Assembly (NCBI GenBank): GCA_964496575.1
Contig: CAZCAC010000005.1
Location: 71,161 to 135,160, forward strand
Length of the DNA stretch: 64,000 nt
Source of the DNA: CAZCAC01 sp964496575
GTDB lineage: Bacteria; Planctomycetota; UBA1135; GCA-002686595
Direction of reading: 5' to 3'
Position numbers and translations under genes: made by a program. The notes under the pieces were generated by a model, which saw only the letters and a program-made list of their open reading frames with translations, was not told the origin of the DNA and searched no databases. Below are positions 1-7,818 of the stretch, piece by piece; within the stretch, counting starts at the first letter, position 1; each line of letters starts with the position of its first letter.

Positions 1-1
1 C

Positions 2-886
2 GTCTGCAGCTACAACTGGGGCGCGTTCGATGCCGTGATCGCCACGCGCCTCAGCGGCCTGAAGCAGCGCCACCTCCACCACGAGGACGGCTTCAACTCC
101 GACGAGGCGCATAGCTTCAAGCAGCGTCGCGTGTGGATGCGCCGCCTCTTCCTCCGCGGCGTGGCGAGGGTGATCGTGCCCTCGGGCCGGCTGCACGGGA
201 TCGCCACGGAGCTGTGGAAGCTGCCCGCGGTGCGGGTCGCGCTGGTGCCGAACGGGATCGACCTGACGGCCCTCGCCGGCGGCGAGGGCGACCCGGAGCG
301 GCGCGCCGAGCTCGGGATCCCCGAGGACGCGCCGGTGATCGGCTTCGTCGGCCACCTGCGCGCGGTCAAGCGAGCCGACCGGCTGCTCCGCGTCTGCGCG
401 CGGATCGGTGGCGAGGTGCCGCCGCACCTGCTCATCCTCGGCGAGGGGGAGCAGCGGGACTCGATCGTGAGCCTCGCCCGCGAGCTCGGGATCGAGCCCC
501 GGGTTCACCTCGTCGGCCACCAGGGGGAGACCGCGCCGTGGTACCGGCTGATGGACGCCTTCACCCTGACCTCCGACAGCGAGCAGATGCCGGTCGCGCT
601 GCTCGAGGCGATGGCGAGCTCCCTGCCGTGCGTCTCCACCGACGTCGGGGACGTGCGGCGGATCCTGCCCGTGGCGCAGGGCGACTATGTGGTGCCGCTC
701 TCGGGCGCGGAGCTCGAGGCGCGCCTGGCGACGGCGTTCGAACAGATCCTCGGCGACGCGACCCTCGCGAGGAATCTCGGCGCGGCGAACCGCGCGCGCG
801 TCGAGGAGCGCTACGCTTTCGCGACGATGCTGGACACCTATCGAGAGCTGTACGACAAGACCCTGTGGGTCGCGGGCGGGTACTGA
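2..886 (+). CDS. GT4-family glycosyltransferase (3' part; 5' end outside window)
   Basis: This is a retaining GT-B glycosyltransferase that probably transfers a sugar from a nucleotide-sugar donor to a glycan or lipid. The reading frame is open from base 2, and the residues before the first possible start (a GTG at 35) look coding (VCSYNWGAFDAVIATRL), so the gene begins outside the window. The visible part ends the N-terminal Rossmann domain and holds the whole donor-binding domain. Landmarks are GFVGHLRAVKRADRLL and an EX7E motif in EQMPVALLEAMASSLPCV, followed by a conserved-looking D-V-G-D turn. The stop lies 2 bp before the Nudix start, so the two are likely cotranscribed. The family is clear; the acceptor cannot be told. 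Confidence 0.88.
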   Translation, partial: VCSYNWGAFDAVIATRLSGLKQRHLHHEDGFNSDEAHSFKQRRVWMRRLFLRGVARVIVPSGRLHGIATELWKLPAVRVALVPNGIDLTALAGGEGDPERRAELGIPEDAPVIGFVGHLRAVKRADRLLRVCARIGGEVPPHLLILGEGEQRDSIVSLARELGIEPRVHLVGHQGETAPWYRLMDAFTLTSDSEQMPVALLEAMASSLPCVSTDVGDVRRILPVAQGDYVVPLSGAELEARLATAFEQILGDATLARNLGAANRARVEERYAFATMLDTYRELYDKTLWVAGGY

Positions 887-888
887 AC

Positions 889-1500
889 GTGGCTGACGAA
901 ACCGACGGCCCCTTTCCCGGCGACGGGGAGCCGGTCGACCCGATCCCGTTCCCGCCCTTCGGGCTCGAGTCTTCCGAGCGGATCTACGACTCGCCGTGGT
1001 GCGGCCTGCGCCGCGACCAGGTGATCCTGCCCGACGGCTCGCTGCAGGAGTACCACGTCTTCGAGATCACCGACGCGGTGGTCGTCGTCCCGGTGCGGAC
1101 CGACGGGGCGATCGTGATGGTGGGCCAGTACCGCTACCCGCACGGCAAGACGCACTGGGAGATGCCCGCGGGCCGCATGGCCGAGGGCGAGACCCCCGCC
1201 GAGACCGCCGCGCGCGAGCTGGCCGAGGAGACCGGTTACCGGGCGGGCCGCCTGGTCGCGCTCCCCGGCTTCTACCCGACCAACGGGATCAGCGCACACT
1301 ACGCGCACGCCTTCATTGCGCTCGATTGCGAGAAGGTCGCCGAGGCGACTCCGGAGGCGAGCGAGCAGATCGTCATCCGCGCGTTCACCCGCGAGCAGGC
1401 CGAGGGACTGCTCGACGCGGGGCTCCTGCAGGACGGCTTCACCTCGCTCTCGCTCCTGTACTACCTGCGCTGGCGTGAGCGGGGCGGCTCGGCGAGGTAG
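889..1500 (+). CDS. Nudix hydrolase, ADP-ribose pyrophosphatase-like
   Basis: This 203-residue Nudix enzyme probably hydrolyses ADP-ribose or another nucleoside-diphosphate-sugar in the cytoplasm. The Nudix box GX5EX7REUXEEXGU is complete: it starts at the G of GRMAEGE and ends in RELAEETGY. The sequence before it (VVVVPVRTDGAIVMVGQYRY) and the PTNGIS segment about 15 residues after it are typical of the ADP-ribose pyrophosphatase branch. I chose the GTG at 889, 2 bp after the glycosyltransferase stop, because the longer frame upstream is only the shadow of that gene. The substrate is an inference from family resemblance. Confidence 0.85.
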   Translation: MADETDGPFPGDGEPVDPIPFPPFGLESSERIYDSPWCGLRRDQVILPDGSLQEYHVFEITDAVVVVPVRTDGAIVMVGQYRYPHGKTHWEMPAGRMAEGETPAETAARELAEETGYRAGRLVALPGFYPTNGISAHYAHAFIALDCEKVAEATPEASEQIVIRAFTREQAEGLLDAGLLQDGFTSLSLLYYLRWRERGGSAR

Positions 1501-1509
1501 GATGCGCGC

Positions 1510-2259
1510 ATGAAGCGCTTCCTCCCCATCGTCGTCTCCGCCACGCTCCCCCTCCTCCTCCTGACCGGCAGCTGCGGCGAGCCGCCCTGCGGCTGCGGTG
1601 AGGATTCCGACCCCGCCGAGACCGAGGCAGGCCCGGCCTACGTCCAGGACTTCGCCACGGAGGCGGTGCTCGAGGAGCTCCAGCTCACCGATCCCGAGGC
1701 CTGGGACTGGAGCGACGAGGGCGGGGTCACGTCCCTGGAGCTACTCGGCAAGAGCGAGTACTCCCCGCCGTTTCGCTCGCCGCACTCGATCGCGCTGATC
1801 GACGAGCTGCTCGTCGCGGACTTCGACCTGGACGTGGACCTGATGCAGACGGGTCGGGAGTACGGGCACCGCGACATGTGCCTCTTCTTCGGCTTCGAGT
1901 CCCCGTCGCGCTTCTACTACGTCCACCTCGCCTCACAACCCGACCCGCACGCGCACAACATCTTCCTGGTCGACGACGCTCCGCGACGGGCGATCTCACC
2001 GGTGGGCGAGAAGGGGATCGACTGGGGCGAAGAGATCTGGCACCACGTGCGGATCGAGCGGCGGGTCGAGAGCGGCACGATCCGGGTCTTCTTCGACGAT
2101 ATGGAGACGCCGGTGCTGGAGACGGTGGACAAGACCCTCTCGTGGGGCCGGGTCGGTTTCGGTTCCTTCGACGACTCGGGGCGGGTTGCCAGGCTTCGCG
2201 TCTCCGCGCCGGAGGTGAAGAAGCCGGAGCCGGGACGGCAAGTTTTCCCCGAGAAGTAG
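1510..2259 (+). CDS. predicted lipoprotein with concanavalin-like (LamG/DUF1080-type) fold
   Basis: This 249-residue protein starts with a basic n-region (MKR), a hydrophobic stretch and a lipobox LTGSC, so it should be lipidated and exported. Three more Cys follow within nine residues of the lipidated one (GEPPCGCG). The rest alternates beta-strand-like segments with aromatics (DMCLFFGFESPSRFYYVHLA, HHVRIERRVESGTIRVFFDD, GRVGFGSFDDSGRVARLRV). This is the pattern of laminin-G/DUF1080-like jelly rolls that bind or act on glycans. It starts 9 bp after the Nudix stop, so it may share that transcript. I see no catalytic signature, and the fold assignment is by eye. Confidence 0.7.
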   Translation: MKRFLPIVVSATLPLLLLTGSCGEPPCGCGEDSDPAETEAGPAYVQDFATEAVLEELQLTDPEAWDWSDEGGVTSLELLGKSEYSPPFRSPHSIALIDELLVADFDLDVDLMQTGREYGHRDMCLFFGFESPSRFYYVHLASQPDPHAHNIFLVDDAPRRAISPVGEKGIDWGEEIWHHVRIERRVESGTIRVFFDDMETPVLETVDKTLSWGRVGFGSFDDSGRVARLRVSAPEVKKPEPGRQVFPEK

Positions 2260-2782
2260 TTCCTCACGACCGAGGCGCTATTCGCTTCGATGGCGACATG
2301 GCAGCTGCGCGGAACGGGGGTATTCCATTCGGACACAGAGGAGACGGAGAACACAGCGGTTTCACACGGAGATCACTGAGACGCGGAGCGACACAAAGGG
2401 AACAGAGGACACGGTGAGTTCACCGGGGGAACGGAGATCACGGAGGTATCGGAATGGTTGGGGCACGGAGTACCACTGAGGACACGGAGAAGAACAGCGC
2501 GGCCTCATCGGCCACGTCGCCTGATCCGAGTCTCCACAGCTTCTGGTTCTAGCTCGACACGAACTCAGCTCGGCCAAGGGTCACCTCTGCGATCTCCGTT
2601 CCCTCCGTGTCGAAGCCAATCTGAATACTCCGTGATCTCTGTTCCTCCTCCAGCTCACCGTGTCCTCTGTTCCCTCTGTGTCGCTCTGCGTCTCAGTGAT
2701 CTCCGTGTGAAGCCGCCGTGTTCTCTGTATCCCTCTGTGTCCGTTCTGTCCATCAGGGGCATATGCAGCGCGATCGATACCG
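2260..2782. other. gene-free convergent junction filled by an inverted repeat
   Basis: This 523-bp stretch lies between two converging genes and shows no convincing coding frame. Its base use is unlike its surroundings: it is poorer in G+C, and it is full of degenerate ACGGAG / CACAGAG words on the left and their complements (CTCCGT / CTCTGTG) on the right. The two halves form the inverted repeat listed separately. Confidence 0.7.
2331..2742. repeat. large imperfect inverted repeat (arms of about 88 bp, about 235-bp loop)
   Basis: The left arm is 2331-2418 and the right arm 2654-2742. I aligned the left arm to the reverse complement of the right by eye and find one single-base gap and six mismatches over 88 columns. 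The best-conserved block reads TTCACACGGAGATCACTGAG on the plus strand of the left arm. The loop holds further degenerate copies of the same words. The repeat sits between the stop codons of two converging genes, so it could end transcription from both sides. Confidence 0.8.
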
Positions 2783-3730
2783 CTAGCGCTTCTCGCCGCT
2801 CCAGGCCTTCCAGGCGGCCTCGATCGCCTTCGCCTCCGCCACGCCCCGGTACAGGACCACGCGGTAGCGGAACGTCCGTTCCTTCCCCACCGGCACCGTC
2901 AGATCCCCGGTGTGCGCCGGTTTCTTCTCGAAGTCATGCACCCCGAACGGATTCGCCGCAACCAGCCCGTAGTCCCGGGCGTGCCACCAGGTCGGGTGCG
3001 CGTGGTTCGTCGGGTGGTCTAAGATCGCCACGCCGACTTCCTTCCCGTCGATCGGGCCCCAGTAGGTGATCCAGCGCGCGCGCTTGCCCCAGCAGTCCCG
3101 GTCCCGGACCCCCTCGCTGTTCAGGGCGCTGCCCTTCGCCACCTTGCCCCGCAGGCGGAGTTCGGGGGCGAGGCGCAGGCCGAAGGTGCCCTCCTTGGTG
3201 TCGCCAAAGACCAGCGGCTCATCCAGAGGTTTCACCGTGATCGCGAAGTCGACGAAGCGTCGCTCGGCCTCCGCCCGGAAAGTCGTCTCACGCTCCTCGG
3301 TCGCCACCGCCTCGCCGTCGCCGCCGACCCAGCGGAACGTCGTCTCCACCGTCGCCGAGCCCTCCCCCAGCTCGAGTTTCGGCTCACCCTCGAGGACGAT
3401 GCGAGTCTTCACCCCGTGCCAGAAGCTGTGCCCGTTGACGTCGCCGTGCGCGAACCACAGCGAGCGGTGGTGCGGGTGGTCGTACTCCTCGCCCTCGCCC
3501 TTCTCGAAGGGGAAGTCCCGGGTCACCTTGATCCCGCCCGGCGCGAGCAGCGGGTACAGGCTGGGTTTCTTCCCGCCCTCCTCGACGAAGCGGAAGGTGG
3601 TGAAGAGCTCGCCGCCGGCGCGCACCTCGACCCCGGATTCGACCCGCTCGAGGGCGATCTCCTCCGGCTCCAGGACGGACGGCAGGGATCCACTCGCCAC
3701 CAGGGCGAGAATCGCAGCGCTGATGATCAT
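2783..3730 (-). CDS. exported PmoA-like (DUF6807) family protein
   Basis: This 315-residue protein has a short signal peptide (MIISAAILALVASGSLPSV). Its mature part resembles the DUF6807 or 'methane oxygenase PmoA' family, which despite the name is common near sugar-degradation genes and lies outside true methane monooxygenases. Landmarks are DHPHHRSLWFAHGDVNGHSFW, here split by ordinary residues, then GPIDGKEVGVAILDHPTNHAHPTW and WHARDYGLVAANPFG. The many His, Asp and Trp suggest a ligand- or metal-binding groove, which is an inference. I chose the ATG at 3730, preceded by GAGAGGAGC, and not the much longer open frame upstream. That longer frame is the shadow of the next gene. Function unknown. 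Confidence 0.8.
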   Translation of the reverse strand: MIISAAILALVASGSLPSVLEPEEIALERVESGVEVRAGGELFTTFRFVEEGGKKPSLYPLLAPGGIKVTRDFPFEKGEGEEYDHPHHRSLWFAHGDVNGHSFWHGVKTRIVLEGEPKLELGEGSATVETTFRWVGGDGEAVATEERETTFRAEAERRFVDFAITVKPLDEPLVFGDTKEGTFGLRLAPELRLRGKVAKGSALNSEGVRDRDCWGKRARWITYWGPIDGKEVGVAILDHPTNHAHPTWWHARDYGLVAANPFGVHDFEKKPAHTGDLTVPVGKERTFRYRVVLYRGVAEAKAIEAAWKAWSGEKR

Positions 3731-3756
3731 GGCCAGCTCCTCTCGGGGTTCCGTGT

Positions 3757-5538
3757 TCAGTCCAGAGGATACAGCCCGATCCACGGCCCGGGACGCTCCA
3801 GCCTCCAGAGCGTGACCAGCGGGAAGTCGAGCTCCATCGGCAGCCGCGCCTCGACGCCGGCCGAGCCGCGAAAGGGCGTGAAGACCTCCAGCGGCTCGAT
3901 TCCCTCGACCCTCGCCGCGAGGAGGCTCTCGGCGGTTCCCGTGCCCAGGCGGTTGACCAGCAGAAGGTGGGTCGCCCCGAGCCGATCGAGCGCCTCGAAG
4001 GTGGTCTCGCCCGCCCGCGCCCGCAGGGAGGGGCGCACCTCGATCGTGCCCCGGCGCTCGTCGGTGGTACAGAGGTCCTCGACGAAGATCGCGTCGATCC
4101 CGCCCCCCAGCTCCCCGGCGACGAGGCGCTCCAGGCGGCGCGCCTCGCGGGTGTAGAGCGCGCTCCCCGTCGCCTCGCGAAGCGCGGCGAGGCGCTCGAG
4201 CGCGGCGCGGTCCAGGTCGGGTCTCGGTCCGTGGCGGTCCAGCGCCAGCGTTCCGGCGCCCTCGGCGAAGCGTCCAGCCACCGCCATCTCCGCGACGTTG
4301 CGGGTGTCCTCGCGGCCGAGCAGGACGCCGAGGCGCAGCGAGAGGAAGAGCGGAATCAGGAGCGCGAGCCCGAGCGCCACACGCACGCCGACCTTCCGCG
4401 ACCGCAGAGCGTTCTCGACGAAGAGCCCCGCCGGCAGGGCGAGGAGCACCGTGAGCGGCAGGAGGTAGCGGGTGTGGTCGTTGGAGTGGGTCATGAAGAA
4501 CGCGGCCCAGCCGAGGGCGAAGAGCCCGGCAGGCAGCGCCGCGCGGCGCTTCAGGAAGGGGACCAGCCCCAGGAGCGCGAGGACCAAGAGCGCCGGCGCG
4601 TAGCCGAAGAAGGACTTCGCCAGGCGCGGAAAGGTCTCCCAGCGGCGGAAGAAGTCGATCGATTGCCCGCCGATCGTCGCGTCGGCGACGCCGCCGCCGA
4701 TCGTCTGCTCGTCCGCCGGCAGGCCGTGGACGAGGTAGGAGGGGTAGCCGACGCAGAGCGCCACCGCGAAGAAGACGCCGACGCAGATCACTCCCTGCTT
4801 CAGCCGCGCGGCGAACTCGGGCCCACGCCAGCCGAGCGGCGAGACGAGCCACGCGAGCCCCGGCAGACTGAGCACGAAGAGCCCCGACTGGTGGCACGAC
4901 GCGGCCAGCGCTGCGGCGACGCCACACCAGAGCAGCATCTTCGCCTTCGGCTCCCGCGCGTAGCGGGCGGCGGGCCACGCGGCGAGCGCCGTGAAGAAGA
5001 CCATCGGTACCCACGGCCGCTCCTGTACCGAGAAGTGCACGTGCATCAACCCCGTCGCGACGAGCCACGCCGCGATCCAGGCCCCCGACCGCAGGCCGGC
5101 GGCGCGCGCCGCGAGGAAGATCACCAGCGGCGTCAGCGCGCCGAACAGGGCGACGAGGAAGCGCGCCAGGAGGTGCACCTCCTCGGGGTGCGCGATCACG
5201 TGGTCCTTGTACTCCGCGGTGCTGTTCCACTCACCCGAGAACTTCCCGAGCGCGAAGTGACCGGCGTAGATCGGGAGCAGCGCGTACGGCAGGAGGTTCG
5301 GATAGGTCGAGTAGACACCGATCTCGGGGACGGGAGTCTTCTCCGCGGCCATGCCCAGCGCCGAGCGCACGATGTGCGTGTCGGGGAGGTAGCTGCGCGG
5401 CATCCCGTGATCCAGCGGGAAGATGCGCAGGAAGAGCGCGAAGAGGCAGATGACGAGGATCCCTAGCACGCTCCGCCTCGGCGAACGCGAGCTCTCCTCC
5501 GTGGGCGGACGAGAGTCCTCAGGCCTCGGGGTCGACAT
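3757..5538 (-). CDS. GT-C type membrane glycosyltransferase (PMT/ArnT-like)
   Basis: This 593-residue polytopic membrane protein has one N-terminal segment (SVLGILVICLFALFLRIF), then an Asp in the first outer loop (YLPDTHIV), and about nine further hydrophobic segments up to residue 400. A soluble C-terminal domain of about 190 residues follows. This is the layout of GT-C enzymes, which use polyprenyl-phosphate sugars to glycosylate protein or lipid in the periplasm. The ATG at 5538 lies inside the 3' end of rho (20-bp overlap), which suggests translational coupling. The sugar and the acceptor cannot be read from the sequence. Confidence 0.75.
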   Translation of the reverse strand: MSTPRPEDSRPPTEESSRSPRRSVLGILVICLFALFLRIFPLDHGMPRSYLPDTHIVRSALGMAAEKTPVPEIGVYSTYPNLLPYALLPIYAGHFALGKFSGEWNSTAEYKDHVIAHPEEVHLLARFLVALFGALTPLVIFLAARAAGLRSGAWIAAWLVATGLMHVHFSVQERPWVPMVFFTALAAWPAARYAREPKAKMLLWCGVAAALAASCHQSGLFVLSLPGLAWLVSPLGWRGPEFAARLKQGVICVGVFFAVALCVGYPSYLVHGLPADEQTIGGGVADATIGGQSIDFFRRWETFPRLAKSFFGYAPALLVLALLGLVPFLKRRAALPAGLFALGWAAFFMTHSNDHTRYLLPLTVLLALPAGLFVENALRSRKVGVRVALGLALLIPLFLSLRLGVLLGREDTRNVAEMAVAGRFAEGAGTLALDRHGPRPDLDRAALERLAALREATGSALYTREARRLERLVAGELGGGIDAIFVEDLCTTDERRGTIEVRPSLRARAGETTFEALDRLGATHLLLVNRLGTGTAESLLAARVEGIEPLEVFTPFRGSAGVEARLPMELDFPLVTLWRLERPGPWIGLYPLD

Positions 5539-7135
5539 CGAAGCGCTGGAGGAAGTCCTCGGTCTTCTCCACGTCCTCGAGCTTCTCGACCAGGAGCTCC
5601 ACCGCCTCGATGAAGTTCATCTTCAGGAGCACCCGGCGCAAGGTGTTGATCCGCCTCAGCCGCTTCGAGGAGATCAGCTTCTCCTCCTTTCGCGTCCCCG
5701 ACTTCTCGATGTCGATGGCGGGGAAGATGCGGCGATCGGACAGCTTGCGATTGAGCACCAGCTCCATGTTGCCGGTGCCCTTGAACTCCTCGAAGATCAG
5801 CTGGTCCATCCGGCTGCCGGTATCGACCAGCGTGGTGCCGATGATGGTCAGGCTGCCCGCGGTCTCGGTATTGCGCGCGCTGCCGAAGATCTGCCGCGGA
5901 CGCTCCATCGCGCGGCTGTCGAGACCACCGCTCATCGTACGGCCGCTGCCGCCGGTGTGGTTGTTGTAGGCGCGGGCGAGGCGGGTGATCGAGTCGAGCA
6001 TCAGCACGACGTCCTCGCCGAGCTCGACCAGCCGCTGGCAACGCTTCCAGACCGCCTCGGCGAGCGCCACGTGGTTCTTCGGTGTCTCGTCGCTGGTGGA
6101 GACGAAGACCTTGCCCGCGGTGCTGCGCACCCACTCGGTCGCCTCCTCGGGGCGCTCGTCGACCAGCAGCACCATCAGGTGCACGTCGGGGTAGCCGATC
6201 TCGATCCCCTTGGCGAACTGGCGCATGATCGTCGTCTTGCCGGTGCGCGGCGAGGCGACGATCAGGCCGCGCTGTCCGCGGCCGATCGGGGCGATGATGT
6301 CGACGATGCGCATCGACGACTCGTCGGTGATGTCCCCCACCTGGTAGTGGAAGTCGGGGTCGATGGTGGTGAGGCTCTTGAAGCCACGCACCTGGGAGAG
6401 CTCCTTCGGCGGACGGCCATCGATGGTGATCACGTCCTCGAGCTGCGACTTGTGCTTCTTGCCCTTGCTGGTGGGGCCGGTGACGATCGATCCATCGCGC
6501 AGCTTGTAGCGCTGGATCAGCCGCTGCGGGACGAAGGTGTCCTGCTTCGAGGGGATGTACTGGGCCTCCTCCCGGCGCAGCGTGCCGTAGCCTCCCTTCT
6601 CGGAGACGAACATGCCGGTCCCGATCGGGGCCTTCTCGTCGATCACCGCGGTGCCGCCGGGGCGGTCCTTGCCGCGGCCGCGCTTGCCGCGCGAGCGCCG
6701 GCCCGACTGCCCACCGGCCTTGCCGTTGGAGCGTGATCCGCCCCCCTGCTGGCGGGCGCCACCCCCGTCGGAGCCGGCCTCGCCCTCTCCCTCGCCGCCC
6801 TTCTTCTTGCGGCGACGGCGGCCACCGCGCCGGGAGCTGCCCCGCCGCTTCTCGGCCCTGCGGTAGTCCTTGCGGGCGCCGCCGCCGGAATCCCGCTCCT
6901 TCTCCCGGTTCTGGCGCTCGCCGCCGGTGGAGTCGGAGTCGGCGACCGTGGAGGACGCGCCGCCCTCGCCGGTACTCTCCGACTTCTTGGCCTTCGCCGG
7001 CTTGCCGGCCTTCGCCGGTTTTGCCGCCTTGCCGGCCTTTTCGGCCTTCTTGGCCTTCCCGGCCTTGCCGGAGCGCTCCATGGCGCCGAAGGGGAGGTTC
7101 TCGGGCTTGATCGTGGTCTGGTCCTTGGAGGCCAA
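5519..7135 (-). CDS. rho: transcription termination factor Rho with long basic N-terminal extension
   Basis: Rho is the hexameric RNA helicase that ends transcription. The C-terminal two thirds match the family: the RNA-binding region around KGGYGTLRREEAQYIP, Walker A in ASPRTGKTTIM near residue 295, Walker B in VVLMLDSITRLARAYN near 377, and the R-loop/Q-loop segments after it. The first 140 or so residues are low-complexity, Lys/Ala/Pro-rich then Arg/Gly-rich. The start is uncertain. I prefer the TTG at 7135, preceded by GAGG at good spacing; the ATG at 7081 and one at 7219 are alternatives. The gene overlaps the downstream glycosyltransferase by 20 bp. Confidence 0.95.
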   Translation of the reverse strand: MASKDQTTIKPENLPFGAMERSGKAGKAKKAEKAGKAAKPAKAGKPAKAKKSESTGEGGASSTVADSDSTGGERQNREKERDSGGGARKDYRRAEKRRGSSRRGGRRRRKKKGGEGEGEAGSDGGGARQQGGGSRSNGKAGGQSGRRSRGKRGRGKDRPGGTAVIDEKAPIGTGMFVSEKGGYGTLRREEAQYIPSKQDTFVPQRLIQRYKLRDGSIVTGPTSKGKKHKSQLEDVITIDGRPPKELSQVRGFKSLTTIDPDFHYQVGDITDESSMRIVDIIAPIGRGQRGLIVASPRTGKTTIMRQFAKGIEIGYPDVHLMVLLVDERPEEATEWVRSTAGKVFVSTSDETPKNHVALAEAVWKRCQRLVELGEDVVLMLDSITRLARAYNNHTGGSGRTMSGGLDSRAMERPRQIFGSARNTETAGSLTIIGTTLVDTGSRMDQLIFEEFKGTGNMELVLNRKLSDRRIFPAIDIEKSGTRKEEKLISSKRLRRINTLRRVLLKMNFIEAVELLVEKLEDVEKTEDFLQRFDVDPEA

Positions 7136-7591
7136 GAGGATCCTCGCTTGACATGCGGTCGTGGGTCGCCCGCGGGATGCGGGGCCCGGGAGACCCCGAG
7201 ACTCTGGCTCGGAGTACAACTGCAGCGCGTGCGCGACAGCGGCATCACGCTTCCCATCTGCCCCCGGGGCTCGGGCGAGCTCCCTCTGGGACGGAAACCG
7301 GGGCTGAATGGCGTCCCCTGGCAGATCCTCCCGAGCTCGGGAGGAGTTCGCGGCCAGGTCCCTCGACCGGCCTGCCCGGACGGCCGAAGCGACTTCCAGC
7401 CTACCGAACGGGGGCGCGCGGACAATGGGGTTTCCCCCATCTCAACACATTTATCGAGCGGGAGGGCCGGCTACCCTGAACTGGGTATCAAAAGGGCCCC
7501 AAAAAGGGGACAGAAACCGGCTCCAGGGGTCCCCGGGGGGAGTGGGGCGAGCCTCGCTCCTCGGCCGCTCCACGCGGGGCGGTCCCGGGAC
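7136..7591. other. rho upstream region, no gene seen
   Basis: This stretch separates rho from the tRNA gene. It holds a candidate minus-strand promoter (listed separately) and a small palindrome at 7425-7440, ATGGGG and CCCCAT around a TTTC loop, which overlaps the edge of the -35 box. I find no open frame with coding character. The long leader would suit Rho autoregulation, known in other bacteria, but nothing specific shows it here. Confidence 0.5.
7398..7425 (-). promoter_or_regulatory. candidate sigma-70 promoter for rho
   Basis: On the minus strand the sequence reads TTGTCC, a 16-bp spacer, then TAGGCT. It lies about 260 bp before the chosen rho start. It is a fair but not strong match to the consensus. 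Confidence 0.3.
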
Positions 7592-7668
<77 letters not shown>

Positions 7669-7818
7669 ATCCCGCGAAAGCGGAGAGGGACGATAGGCCG
7701 AGTCGGGCCCCCCGTCAAGCCGGGGCTCGATCCTCCTCGCCGGAGATCGCCGCGGCGGGGCGGATCGGAGCCGGTTTCGCGGCCGCCGACATCCCCTCGG
7801 GGAGGAGCGACGGGGGGC

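Noticed and set aside
2783..5230. 815-codon minus-strand frame treated as one gene
   Set aside because: Its first 500 codons are an Arg/Ala-rich shadow of the GT-C glycosyltransferase gene. Only the last 315 codons, from the ATG at 3730, are a real protein.
7147..7152. Perfect TTGACA on the plus strand beside rho
   Set aside because: No -10-like sequence lies 15-19 bp downstream, and no plus-strand gene follows.
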